The notes: generated from the letters alone by a model not told the origin. A stretch of DNA of 32,058 nt from Candidatus Heimdallarchaeota archaeon (GCA_018238545.1 JABCTC010000038.1:1-32058); one strand, 5' to 3'; counted from the stretch's first letter, positions 15,575-24,760 are shown. Translations and numbers: made by a program.

Positions 15575-18500
15575 TTATTTCACCAAAATATTTGTATTAA
15601 TGCCGTTTACTTTTTTAATGGTAACTAACGGAGCATTACCACTATGTGCTGGGGAAATGGTTTCTAAAGCATTGATAATATAGTTAAAAGACCCCTCAGT
15701 ATGAACCCATGGAGCTATATTTAGATTCTTAACAATAAGCTGCTTCTCATCATGGGACTCAATTTTGCATTGGGCGGCTAATTCCTGGTTTAGCAGAATT
15801 AAATAGTTATCTCCGGAGATATCGAACCTTTCAGGTAAGTCATTTCTTAGCAAAGAATGAGCTACATCTGTTGGATGAATAACATAGAATCGTTTTCTAT
15901 CTTTTTCCGAGGAATAATCCCTCGAAGCTTCAAACTGTTTCTCGAGCATAATTAAATCGTCATAATTCTCTAAAGTAATATAGTAAAAACTCAAATTATC
16001 CTCTATAAACCTTCCACCGAATATTTCTTCCTCTTCAACTAAAGTGGATAATATTTCTTTGATTTTTATCTTTGTTAAAATAACAGGGATAAATGCGTGT
16101 TCAACTATCTGGTTCTCAGAGGACATCCCTAAGCTGTAAACTATATCTCTTACATACCTTCTTTTAATGACTGTTAAGTCATCATCAAATTCTGGGATAA
16201 ATTTTGAAATATCCCAATATTCTTGAGGGTGATATGTAGTACTAATTGACTTTACTCCAACAAGCATATTTGTTTCTAATAGGCGTAAGGAGGATTTCAG
16301 CGCTGTTCCAGCTCCTGTCCACTTATGGGATAAATCTTGAATATTAGAAGTTCCTTTTGTTATAAGTTTCAAGAGTTCCTCATGTTCTGTTTTGAGTTTT
16401 CTTCTTTTCCTCAAACCACTTTTTCTGTAGCGAGCAAATATTAAAGAGTATAATTTGTCACCTTGACAAAGAATCTTCTTTTCCTCTAATAATTTGTTAA
16501 CTAAAAAGGCAATTATTGCGTTCATTGTTTCAGGAAATCTTGTGATAATCGCTTCAAAACTTAACACTCCAAAATGGTTTATTAAGGATAATAAACTGGT
16601 TTCATTTAATGCTGGAGAATCTTTTCTTAACCAGATTTTATCCATAACATATTTAGATATAATATTTTTTGGAAAAATTCGGGTTACTGTATCTCCACCA
16701 ACCAAAGTATCTTGAATCAAAGTAAAGCCTGTTTTAATCAAGGAATCTTTGATGAATTTATTCGCTGTTGATAGAACTGATTTTCCATTTATATCTTCTA
16801 TTTGTAAACTGAGCACACGATGAATCTTTCGCGTATAAGAGACAAGTTCTGAGGCTATTTTTTGAAGCAGAAGGAAATTGTAAGCAACTATGTCATCGAG
16901 TTGCAAATTATAGATCTGTAGATACTTTCCACGATGAAGCTTATACTCAACTGAACCAACAACCTCACCATCCAGAAGTATAGGATCTATTTTCCCTTCT
17001 CCATAAACATCCCGAATATGAAGTCTTAAACCTAATTTTGTAAATGGATCAGAACGTGGAAGGATAAGTGTTTTCTCATCTTCATGTAGTGAGAGGTTGA
17101 TGAAATCTGCTTTTAGTTTAGAGATAGTTTCAAAACGCTTAGAAGTCAAATAATAATTGGTTTCTCTTGTTGTGAGCTTCTTTTCGATTATTTTCTTTTG
17201 TTTAATTAAATCACGAATATGTTTCTCAACATCACTATATTTGAATCCAGAGATGTGAGTAAGCTCTATCAATGATACTGGACCTAACGACTCAATTAGT
17301 TTATTCAAAATGAATTGGATACTTTTGTCATAATCAGGTAATTTATCCAATGTGAAATATCTGGAAGAAATATCATAAACATTCGGTATAAATTGCTTTG
17401 GTAGAAATGAATCAATAGCAATAGACTTTCTCACAAGATGAAGTGTTTTGTCAAGAATCATAATACTTTCCTGTACGATGTCCTCATCAAGATCAATATA
17501 TTCAACCAACTCTCTTCTTGTTAATGGTCCATACTTTTGAAGTGTATTGAGAACTTTCTCCTCAACTTTAGATAATTCGAACGTTTCTCTGTATGCAACA
17601 TAATAATAGGGGAAATACGCTCTACTCACATATGATAATCGATTATGACTAAATCTTCCTTGAATGATTTCATTTTTTTCCACAAGTTCTCTTACCCAAT
17701 CAATATCATAATCTTTAATTCTAAACGCCAAGGAACTCAAATCTGCAATAGAACCAAAGTCATCTAATAGATACAATATACTTTCTTTTCCAATAAGAGC
17801 CTGTTTAAAATAAGTATCAACAGTGAAATAATAGTGAATGAAATTTAGTTCTTCTGAAGTTAATAATAGTGAACCTTGTTTTCGATTACTCAAATTCCTT
17901 AGTAATTCTCTATCTTCAAGTCTGATATATTGAGGTTCTAGTGTAGCGGCAATAATTTGCCCTTTCAGAATCCTATTCTTTTGCTCTAATTCCATAAGAG
18001 TTCTTGATATTTTCTCTTGGTCTAGAAGAAGGTATTCAACTATATCACTTGTAGATGAGGGACCGTTAATTTTTAGATAATTTAAAACAATTTTCTCCAA
18101 ACAAACTTCAGGATCTAGTTTTCGGGCTTTAATTCTAAACGATTCTGGAACAAAATCTTCTATTGAAATATAATTCCAAGTTGTTTTTCCTTTGTATGTC
18201 TCGAAGTCTATCCGAGTTATTAGCATTGCTCGCTCGAGTTTTTCAAGATTTAACTTAATTTCCTGTTCTTGAAGATCAAGTTCCTCCGTGATTTTCAATA
18301 GCGAAATTGGATATTTTTCTTTTATTAAATCAAGAATTTTTTTATCTTTTTCTGAAAGATCAATTGATTTTAAGTAAATGTTCCAATAGATGGGAAAATC
18401 CTCTAAAGGTATAGTTCTCTGCTCTGTTTGCGAGATGTGAATCTCCATGAACTCTTTATTGTTATGGAGAGCAAAAACCCACAATTTAATTTGCTTGGGA

Positions 18501-21301
18501 TCAGAAATACAGCGGTGATATATACTAGGAGGTTTTTTATCTATTGTTCTTATTGGAGAAATTGCTTTGATAGCATGTCTCAGCTGTTTAAGAGAAGAGA
18601 TAGGGAGTTCTTCATTTCTGTAACTACGATTGTTAAAGATGCTATCTACTAATTCCTTCCTAAAAAGTATCTCTTTTGTGCCTTCCTTTCCAAAAACCTT
18701 GGACAGAACCTGTTGGTGTAATTCTCTAAGTAAAGCACTTCTATCAGAAATCTTAACGATATCAGCGACACCTAACAAAACGATGCCATGTGCAAAAGGG
18801 CTAGGAATATCTGTTAAAGGAGCTATTTTGTATGTATATTCTCCTTTTTCAAGCTTCTTAATAACGTTGTAAGAATTTTCTAGATCCATGTAATCCCGCA
18901 AGATTTCTCGATATGTTTCTTTAATGACACAGAAAGAATCTTGTGTTTTCAGAGTTGGGAACAACCTTCGTGCATACATGGTTTGCCTAGAAACAGGAAT
19001 GTATTTGTTACCGCTCCTTCTTAAGATCATAAAAGCTCTATTTGCAACATGTCTAAATCGTGTTTGGAAAAGTTCAGTGTTTATGATAGCTTGTTTGACA
19101 AGATTTTCCAAATCGTCTGAAGAAATCAAGGTTGGAATATTTGAGGTATCATAGATTTTGCCAGTTGGTAGTATCAACAAGAAACCGTTATCATTTACAG
19201 CTGAAGCTACATCAGCATCAAGTTCTTTGCCAATGGAAAAAGCAAATGCTCGTGCAAGAGCATCATTAACCCTCCTTCCGAAGTAAGCATGAAAAACTAT
19301 GGTCATTCTTCCTTGAGGGTCTAAAAATGACTCTATTAGTAGAGATTTTTCGTTTGGAATAATATTCAAGAAGAGTTGCTGTTCCTTCACATAATCAACA
19401 ATCGTTTTTGCAATTATCTCATCAACTTTAAATGAGGCTTGAATCCATTCCATTGTTTCTTTGGTTTTCTCTTTCTGAATTCTCTGAGCAACAACATCAA
19501 TAAATCTGCCAATTTGTTGAGATAATTCAAATGATCTAGGTAGTTCTTCTCCAACCCAGTTAGGTATAGTTGGTCTTCTTCCGAATGACTCGGAAACTAC
19601 GACACGTGATCCAACTGTTCGTTTGAACTGGTAAGAATGACTTCCTAATACAAAAACATCTCCAGGAGTAAGTCTTTCAACAAACTTTTCTGAAAGAACA
19701 CCTATTCGAGTCCTATAAGTTTCAAGTTCAACCCTGTAATTTGAATTTTCAGGAATTGTACCGAGATTAGTGTAGAATATTAACCGAGAATTTCTTTTCT
19801 TTCCAAACGCTTTTTCTTTATGATCATACCAAATTTTTCGGTAAACTTTCTGCTCTTCAATATCTAGATTATAGCCACCCAAATACTCTAACACATTAAT
19901 ATAATCAACGAAACTAAGCGTTCTGTAATTATATGAACGTTTAATCATCGTGTAAGCTTCATCTACATTCCATCTTTTTGTTATTGACATCCCAACTATA
20001 AACTGAGCAAGAACATCAAGACAGTTTTGAGGAATCTGAACTTTGTCCAACACATGGCTATAAGCACTTTTGGTCAGCACTGCACATTCTATAGCATCAT
20101 CTCTACCAGTTACAAGGAGTCTTCCGCGTGCAATTCTATCAAGAGCATGACCACTACGACCTACTCGTTGAAGATACTTTGCAACTGTTTTAGGAGATCC
20201 TATCTGTGAGACTAACTCAACGCTACCTATATCTATCCCCAGTTCTAAAGAAGTTGAAGTTACAGCTGCAAGTAATTCATTATTTTTCAACCTATCTTCA
20301 ACATCTAACCTGATTTCTCTCGATAAACTAGAATGGTGAACAGCTATAAGAGGTGCATATTCATCTCCAAGAAACTCTTTGAGTTTGAAAGCAACACTTT
20401 CAGCTCCTTTTCTCGTGTTTGTGAAAATAATTGATGTTTCATGGTCTAAAGTAAGATCAGCTAGAACGGAGTATATCCCTTCTTGAACCATAACATAGGG
20501 AGTATGAAGTAGATCTTTCACCGGGCTTATTACTTCAAGATCCATTTTTCTTTGTGGGGGAAGATTAGCTATGTAGCAATCGTTCTCTACACCATTATCA
20601 TCTCTTCCAACAAGAAAACGAGCTATTTCTTCAATAGGTGCTTGTGTTGCAGATAATCCAATCTTAGTAAACTTTTTCTCAACAAGTTGAGTCTGAAGAT
20701 ATTCTAAACATAAAGATAAGAAAACACCTCTCTTGTTTGAACTAACTTCGTGAATTTCATCTAGTATAACCCAACGTACACTTTTCAGATGTTGGGAGAA
20801 CTTTGGAGAAGTTAAAATTAACCCTAAGCTCTCAGGAGTTGTAATTAATATATGAGGAGGAGTCTTCAACATCTTCACACGCTGAGATTGAGGAGTATCT
20901 CCTGTCCTAACATCAACTCTTATTTTAGGCACAACAATATTGTTTGCAGCTGCAAGATCTTGAATTCCTTGTAAAGGTTCTTCCAAATTTTTTCTTATGT
21001 CATTCCCTAAAGCTTTGAGAGGGGAAATATATAGGACATATATCTGATCCTTCAGTTTCCCTTTGGTAGACTCGATGTAAAGCTCGTTAATTGCAGCAAG
21101 AAAAGCAGCAAAGGTTTTTCCTGAACCAGTTGAGCTGAAAATGAGTGTGTTCTTCTGTTCGTGTATAAGTGGAATAGAATACAATTGTGGAGGTGTAAAT
21201 CCTGCAGGGAATCTAGAGGTAAACCAATCTTTTATTTCCTCAGCTAGAAAAGAGAAAATGGAATCAGCTGTAGATGGGTTATCTAGATAATGCAGAGTCA
21301 T
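15575..21301 (-). CDS. lhr: Giant Lhr-type superfamily 2 helicase with a long winged-helix tail
   Basis: A 1908-residue helicase; ordinary archaeal Lhr proteins have roughly 900 residues and bacterial long forms about 1500. The motor is complete: Q motif FTPPQ near 35-39, Walker A STGSGKT at 57-63, motif Ia SPLKALG at 93-99, TTPES at 154-158, DEIH at 181-184, SAT at 217-219, TNTRKG, and QRVGRSGH at 378-385. The Lhr-specific segment WVGEELPRS follows at about 582-590, and the core ends near 870 with AYFGRRVNDALARAF before it (about 672-686). The remaining ~1040 residues are repeated winged-helix units with G-R-F wings and LPRSDP and HPTD modules. Lhr enzymes translocate 3'-5' on single-stranded DNA and act in repair. 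Its stop abuts the ATG of the winged-helix partner gene. A RimI-type gene lies 79 bases upstream. Confidence 0.93.
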   Translation of the reverse strand: MTLHYLDNPSTADSIFSFLAEEIKDWFTSRFPAGFTPPQLYSIPLIHEQKNTLIFSSTGSGKTFAAFLAAINELYIESTKGKLKDQIYVLYISPLKALGNDIRKNLEEPLQGIQDLAAANNIVVPKIRVDVRTGDTPQSQRVKMLKTPPHILITTPESLGLILTSPKFSQHLKSVRWVILDEIHEVSSNKRGVFLSLCLEYLQTQLVEKKFTKIGLSATQAPIEEIARFLVGRDDNGVENDCYIANLPPQRKMDLEVISPVKDLLHTPYVMVQEGIYSVLADLTLDHETSIIFTNTRKGAESVAFKLKEFLGDEYAPLIAVHHSSLSREIRLDVEDRLKNNELLAAVTSTSLELGIDIGSVELVSQIGSPKTVAKYLQRVGRSGHALDRIARGRLLVTGRDDAIECAVLTKSAYSHVLDKVQIPQNCLDVLAQFIVGMSITKRWNVDEAYTMIKRSYNYRTLSFVDYINVLEYLGGYNLDIEEQKVYRKIWYDHKEKAFGKKRNSRLIFYTNLGTIPENSNYRVELETYRTRIGVLSEKFVERLTPGDVFVLGSHSYQFKRTVGSRVVVSESFGRRPTIPNWVGEELPRSFELSQQIGRFIDVVAQRIQKEKTKETMEWIQASFKVDEIIAKTIVDYVKEQQLFLNIIPNEKSLLIESFLDPQGRMTIVFHAYFGRRVNDALARAFAFSIGKELDADVASAVNDNGFLLILPTGKIYDTSNIPTLISSDDLENLVKQAIINTELFQTRFRHVANRAFMILRRSGNKYIPVSRQTMYARRLFPTLKTQDSFCVIKETYREILRDYMDLENSYNVIKKLEKGEYTYKIAPLTDIPSPFAHGIVLLGVADIVKISDRSALLRELHQQVLSKVFGKEGTKEILFRKELVDSIFNNRSYRNEELPISSLKQLRHAIKAISPIRTIDKKPPSIYHRCISDPKQIKLWVFALHNNKEFMEIHISQTEQRTIPLEDFPIYWNIYLKSIDLSEKDKKILDLIKEKYPISLLKITEELDLQEQEIKLNLEKLERAMLITRIDFETYKGKTTWNYISIEDFVPESFRIKARKLDPEVCLEKIVLNYLKINGPSSTSDIVEYLLLDQEKISRTLMELEQKNRILKGQIIAATLEPQYIRLEDRELLRNLSNRKQGSLLLTSEELNFIHYYFTVDTYFKQALIGKESILYLLDDFGSIADLSSLAFRIKDYDIDWVRELVEKNEIIQGRFSHNRLSYVSRAYFPYYYVAYRETFELSKVEEKVLNTLQKYGPLTRRELVEYIDLDEDIVQESIMILDKTLHLVRKSIAIDSFLPKQFIPNVYDISSRYFTLDKLPDYDKSIQFILNKLIESLGPVSLIELTHISGFKYSDVEKHIRDLIKQKKIIEKKLTTRETNYYLTSKRFETISKLKADFINLSLHEDEKTLILPRSDPFTKLGLRLHIRDVYGEGKIDPILLDGEVVGSVEYKLHRGKYLQIYNLQLDDIVAYNFLLLQKIASELVSYTRKIHRVLSLQIEDINGKSVLSTANKFIKDSLIKTGFTLIQDTLVGGDTVTRIFPKNIISKYVMDKIWLRKDSPALNETSLLSLINHFGVLSFEAIITRFPETMNAIIAFLVNKLLEEKKILCQGDKLYSLIFARYRKSGLRKRRKLKTEHEELLKLITKGTSNIQDLSHKWTGAGTALKSSLRLLETNMLVGVKSISTTYHPQEYWDISKFIPEFDDDLTVIKRRYVRDIVYSLGMSSENQIVEHAFIPVILTKIKIKEILSTLVEEEEIFGGRFIEDNLSFYYITLENYDDLIMLEKQFEASRDYSSEKDRKRFYVIHPTDVAHSLLRNDLPERFDISGDNYLILLNQELAAQCKIESHDEKQLIVKNLNIAPWVHTEGSFNYIINALETISPAHSGNAPLVTIKKVNGINTNILVK

Positions 21302-21380
21302 CTGATGATATCAAGAATACTTTTTCACTATAAATATATCATTATCATAAAGTAAACTTACGATAGTTAGAACAAGAACA

Positions 21381-21887
21381 TCATTGTGGTTCCAAGGACA
21401 TCTCTGAACTTCTTTTCTTCCCCCATTCCATAACGAAAGCTGATTCGCCATCTCTGTAATACTCTTTGAATTCTTTTTTGATATAGAAACCTAGCTTCCT
21501 ATACATTTCAATTGCTGCAACATTTGATACTCTAACTTCTAGATATATTGTTTCAACTTCATGGTCAATCAGCTTTTTCAAACCATATTTCATTATTTTA
21601 ATGCCTAAACCTTTGCGTCTATATTTAGGTATAATAGCTATTGATATGACATGACCTTTTGCAGACTGTACTCCAAGAAAAGATGTAAATGGACGTTCGA
21701 TTCGTGATAGAACATAGCCTACTATTTCTCCCTTCAGTTCTCCTATAACACAAGCATAACCAAAATCACTTAAAATGCGATAAAAGAAATCAAAAGAATA
21801 GTTTTCAGGAAGACAAACCTTGTTTATTTTCATGATTTCATTTATGTCACTTAATTCTGCTTGTCTAATAGTATAGCTAAGTTCCAT
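21381..21887 (-). CDS. rimI: RimI/Ard1-type protein N-alpha-acetyltransferase
   Basis: A 168-residue GNAT enzyme. The acetyl-CoA pyrophosphate loop is RRKGLG at 90-95 following the strand ISIAIIPKY, and the C-terminal signature is NVAAIEMYRKLGF with YYRDGESAFVMEW, characteristic of Naa10/Ard1 and archaeal NATs. CLPENYSFDFF at 25-35 matches the 'LPENY' substrate-loop of Ard1. It likely acetylates protein N-termini after methionine removal. In archaea one such enzyme covers several eukaryotic NAT specificities. It is divergent from the NSUN-like gene (118-base shared promoter region) and 79 bases upstream of the helicase gene. Confidence 0.88.
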   Translation of the reverse strand: MELSYTIRQAELSDINEIMKINKVCLPENYSFDFFYRILSDFGYACVIGELKGEIVGYVLSRIERPFTSFLGVQSAKGHVISIAIIPKYRRKGLGIKIMKYGLKKLIDHEVETIYLEVRVSNVAAIEMYRKLGFYIKKEFKEYYRDGESAFVMEWGKKRSSEMSLEPQ

Positions 21888-21959
21888 TGTCGAGCCTCTA
21901 ATATTGAAGATATTAACTCTTTTTTCAATTTTTTGTTAAGGAGATAGAATTTGACGAAC

Positions 21960-21971
21960 TTAAATATATTC
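21960..21971 (+). promoter_or_regulatory. TATA-like box upstream of the PUA/NSUN-like gene
   Basis: TTAAATATATTC lies about 34-45 bases before the ATG at 22005, which would leave a leader of roughly 10-20 bases. Confidence 0.35.
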
Positions 21972-22004
21972 TTAAAGCTTCATTTAGGAAATTTATTGCC
22001 TTAA

Positions 22005-23291
22005 ATGACTACACCTAGTGACTCTACTGATAGTGACATGATGCCGGATGAAATAATTGATAGGTTTATGTACCATCCATCGCTTTTACATCGCTGGTTA
22101 GAGCAATTAGGGATTAATTATACAATTGATCTGCTTTCTACTTTACGAAAACCTAACGATTCAATGTGGGTACAAGTAAATAAAAGCAAAATAGATTTTG
22201 ATTCTTTGCTAGACATTTTTGAAGATATGGAATTCAAAGCCAATAAACACCCATTGTTTGATGATTTTATTCAAGTTAAAATTGGTTCAAATGAATTTGA
22301 TAGTACTGAAAAAGTTCTACCAATGATTAAAGTTGATAGAGAATCAACAACAAGCATAGCACTAGGTAAAGATGTTAATTCAACAAATGTTACCGAAGTA
22401 AATCAGTTTTTTGCAGGTGATACTGTAAGAATTATAGATTTTATTGGAAATATAATTGCTGTTGGTATTGCAGAAATTCATAGTACAGAAGTTAAAGACA
22501 AAACTGTCAGAGTAGCAGCGAAAAACATCAAATCACTAGGTGTTACTCCCCAACTAACGGAATTGATGGTATATCGAAGAGGGTATTTTAACATCCTCAC
22601 TCCAACTCAAGCATTTAGTGTAAAATCAACCCATTTGAAAGCTGAAGATAATATATTAGTTATGACAGGAGATAAAGGGGATGTAGCTAGTTATATTGCT
22701 GAATTAACTAACAATAATTGCCCCATCACTGTCATTGTTAATAACAAGCTTCAACTAAAAGCAACAAGAAGACAAGTTGAAAGAACAAAGAGTAAAGCAA
22801 TAAGAATCATAAGACGTCCATTTTTAAAATACTTAAACGATCATCAAGAAATAAAATATAGTGTTGTATTTCTAGAACCACAGAATTCCAGAACTGCTAT
22901 TATGCCCACATTCTCATCTAATTTAGGAGTCACAAAGCTAGACACATTTGCTACAGCTCAAAAGGAAGTAATCACCAATTTATATCGTTGTCTCTACGAT
23001 TCCGCAACTATCACTTACTTCACTCATTCGGTTGATATAAGTGAAAATGAAGGGGTATACAATCATGCTTTGAGTAAGGCATACTACGAAGATCACAAAT
23101 TTACTGAAGAAATCAGACTGTTACAAAAGAAAAAGAAAGTGTCTTACAGAGAACTCCCAGAAGAAACCTATTTAGACTATACTTTCGAGCATAAAAATTC
23201 CTCTATTTATATTGACCCCGTGAAAATAAATAACTCTGGTGGGTATATAGCCAAGTTCAAGTTTGGAAAAATAGACAAGAATAATGATTGA
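22005..23291 (+). CDS. PUA-domain NSUN/RsmB-like protein, apparently catalytically inactive
   Basis: A 428-residue protein built like an archaeal or NSUN6-type RNA cytosine-5 methyltransferase. A mixed N-terminal domain (about 15-110) is followed by a PUA domain (FFAGDTVRIIDFIGNIIAVG, about 135-180), the lead-in VYRRGYFNILTPTQAF (189-204) and a Rossmann part. The catalytic motifs are altered. Motif I reads LVMTGDKGD (218-226) instead of D.CAAPGGK. Motif IV reads FLEPQNSR (289-296) with Asn where the DAPCSG cysteine should be. Motif VI reads YFTHSVD (338-344) with His in place of the YSTCS cysteine, though the following ENEGV is kept. The only cysteines, 239 and 329, are elsewhere. I infer an RNA-binding pseudoenzyme. 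The N-terminus is rich in S, T and D. It is convergent with the Arf-like GTPase, 2 bases apart. Confidence 0.72.
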   Translation: MTTPSDSTDSDMMPDEIIDRFMYHPSLLHRWLEQLGINYTIDLLSTLRKPNDSMWVQVNKSKIDFDSLLDIFEDMEFKANKHPLFDDFIQVKIGSNEFDSTEKVLPMIKVDRESTTSIALGKDVNSTNVTEVNQFFAGDTVRIIDFIGNIIAVGIAEIHSTEVKDKTVRVAAKNIKSLGVTPQLTELMVYRRGYFNILTPTQAFSVKSTHLKAEDNILVMTGDKGDVASYIAELTNNNCPITVIVNNKLQLKATRRQVERTKSKAIRIIRRPFLKYLNDHQEIKYSVVFLEPQNSRTAIMPTFSSNLGVTKLDTFATAQKEVITNLYRCLYDSATITYFTHSVDISENEGVYNHALSKAYYEDHKFTEEIRLLQKKKKVSYRELPEETYLDYTFEHKNSSIYIDPVKINNSGGYIAKFKFGKIDKNND

Positions 23292-23293
23292 TT

Positions 23294-23863
23294 CTATCCC
23301 ATCATATGGGAATCAAGTTCATTAACTAACCAGATAAAAGCTTCTTTGATACCTTTGCCATGCAATATACTGGTGTCAAAAACAGCAAAAGTTCTATCTT
23401 TTAAATCAAGATGCAAACCCAACATCTGAATAAGTAGAGGAGCTTCCACAGCGCCAGGAAGATCTTGTTTATTTGCCATGATTAAAGTAGGAACATTTTC
23501 CATGTAAGGATTATTAAAAACATGAGTCTTAAGAACATCACGTGCTTCAGGAAGACGCTCAATATCAGCAGCATCAATAACAAAGATAACTGCAGAACAG
23601 CCGGGATAGTGGGCCTCCCACAGGAATCTAAAGTGACTTTGTCCAGCCACATCTATGGCAGTTATTGTCCATCCTTCGAACTCGAATGATTCAATATTTT
23701 GTCCTATTGTTGGTGTAAGATTTTCAGCGAATTTCCCAAACCTCATAAATCTTGTCAAAGTAGTTTTTCCAGCAGCATCTAAACCCAAAATCAGGATTTT
23801 TGCCTTTTGTTCTCTCTTAAGCTTTGTTCTTAACCAAGAGGAAAATGATCCAAACATACTCAT
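23294..23863 (-). CDS. Arf/Sar-like small GTPase
   Basis: A 189-residue Arf-family GTPase. G1 is GLDAAGKT at 27-34, the switch I threonine is in PTIG at 51-54, G3 is DVAGQ at 71-75, G4 is NKQD at 131-134 followed by LPGA, and the late TSILHGKGI contains the G5 region. 'GLDAAGKTT', 'PTIGQN' and 'NKQDLPGA' are diagnostic for Arf/Arl/Sar. The first 17 residues (MSMFGSFSSWLRTKLKR) form a likely amphipathic helix like the membrane-inserting helix of Arf and Sar1, but residue 2 is Ser, so N-myristoylation is not expected. G3 has Ala where eukaryotic Arf has Gly (DVGGQ). In eukaryotes these proteins recruit vesicle coats; the archaeal role is unknown. It supports an Asgard source. Confidence 0.92.
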   Translation of the reverse strand: MSMFGSFSSWLRTKLKREQKAKILILGLDAAGKTTLTRFMRFGKFAENLTPTIGQNIESFEFEGWTITAIDVAGQSHFRFLWEAHYPGCSAVIFVIDAADIERLPEARDVLKTHVFNNPYMENVPTLIMANKQDLPGAVEAPLLIQMLGLHLDLKDRTFAVFDTSILHGKGIKEAFIWLVNELDSHMMG

Positions 23864-24000
23864 TATCTGACAATCCGTGTTGTTATCTTACTTTTAGGGG
23901 ACATTTTATAAGTGTTTTTTTTGTTTTATTACTATCTGATTCATCTGCTCTATTTTCTTATTAAAGTTTTTCCAGATATGCAACGGCGTTTTAGATATTA

Positions 24001-24127
24001 TTTTCACTTATTGGAACAGCTCCACCTAATTTCTGATTTTTATGTCGGTATTAAAAATATTTCTTTATCACTTTGTTTTAAAATTTCCTTTTTTCCTCAC
24101 CTGTTACTCTTTTTTAGCTAATAAACT
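24001..24127 (+). repeat. Imperfect direct repeat, copy 1
   Basis: About 125 bases that match copy 2 at 24193-24316. Shared landmarks in the same order are TTTTCACTT, TTCTG, ATGTCGG.ATTA, TTATCA, TAAAATTTC, CTCTTTTT, TAGC and AA.TAACTA. The core from TTCTG onward aligns with mostly single-base changes and one short gap. It is not coding, and its nature is unknown. Confidence 0.6.
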
Positions 24128-24192
24128 ATGAATTTCTCCCTACAACCAGGATAGTGTAGTTCCCAAGAAACCTGAATGTGAAACACTCAAGG

Positions 24193-24316
24193 TTTTTCAC
24201 TTTTGGTTTTTATAACTCTTCTGCTTTAATGTCGGCATTATAATTTTTTCTTATCATTTGGCTCTAAAATTTCTTTTCTTCTTTACTCAAGTTGCTCTTT
24301 TTAGCCAATTAACTAA
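24193..24316 (+). repeat. Imperfect direct repeat, copy 2
   Basis: The second copy of the repeat at 24001-24127, offset by about 190 bases, ending some 60 bases before the rpoK start codon. It may be a duplicated leader/promoter block, a duplicated small RNA gene or a decayed element. Confidence 0.6.
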
Positions 24317-24368
24317 AGATTTTTAAGATGTGTATTTGGAAAAATAGTAGTTGAATTCAACTTGTTTT

Positions 24369-24373
24369 GGTGA
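24369..24373 (+). promoter_or_regulatory. Shine-Dalgarno site supporting the GTG start of rpoK
   Basis: GGTGA, matching the 3' end of 16S rRNA, six bases before the GTG at 24380. The only nearby ATG (24387) is in a different frame that stops quickly. Confidence 0.45.
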
Positions 24374-24379
24374 GAAGTA

Positions 24380-24688
24380 GTGACACATGGCTCTGGGGAA
24401 ACTGAAAGTTTAGAAATAGTTAACAAAAAGGTTGTTATCGGTCCTGATCGATTAACAAGATTTGAACGTGCTAGAATCGTAGGGGCAAGAGCTTTACAAT
24501 TAAGTATGGGGGCACCTGTTTTGCTACCTCTTGAAGAATTTGACAATAAATCCCCGTTAATTATTGCCGAAATGGAGTTGCGAGCTAAAGTCTTGCCATT
24601 AAGCATCAGAAGAACCCAACCTAATAGAACTTATCAGATCATAGCATTACAAAGATTGAGAGATATACAAGCTCTAAGAGAGATCTAA
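24380..24688 (+). CDS. rpoK: DNA-directed RNA polymerase subunit K (Rpb6/omega homologue)
   Basis: A 102-residue RNA polymerase assembly subunit, homologous to eukaryotic Rpb6 and bacterial omega. It folds onto the largest subunit and helps assembly. The conserved block [23 protein letters not shown] spans about residues 24-46, followed by [24 protein letters not shown] (about 58-81), both family signatures. The start is taken as GTG at 24380 because no in-frame ATG precedes the conserved block and a GGTGA site lies six bases upstream. It is 72 bases ahead of the eL42 gene on the same strand. In many archaea rpoK sits with rpoN and rps9; those are not here. Confidence 0.93.
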   Translation: MTHGSGETESLEIVNKKVVIGPDRLTRFERARIVGARALQLSMGAPVLLPLEEFDNKSPLIIAEMELRAKVLPLSIRRTQPNRTYQIIALQRLRDIQALREI

Positions 24689-24760
24689 CAAAATTGTATT
24701 AATACTCCCAGAAAGAAACAAATAAAAATACTAACCAAAGCACTAAAGTGAGTGACAAAA

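Larger units (their letters stand above)
23871..24379. other. Non-coding, T-rich stretch before rpoK
   Basis: About 500 bases without a credible gene. A 69-codon open frame on the plus strand (23912-24121) is only T-rich low-complexity sequence. The stretch holds an imperfect direct repeat, described separately, and presumably the rpoK promoter. Confidence 0.6.

Noticed and set aside
23912..24121. 69-codon open frame rich in F, L, Y
   Set aside because: It is a translation of T-rich repeat DNA, without a promoter or family resemblance.
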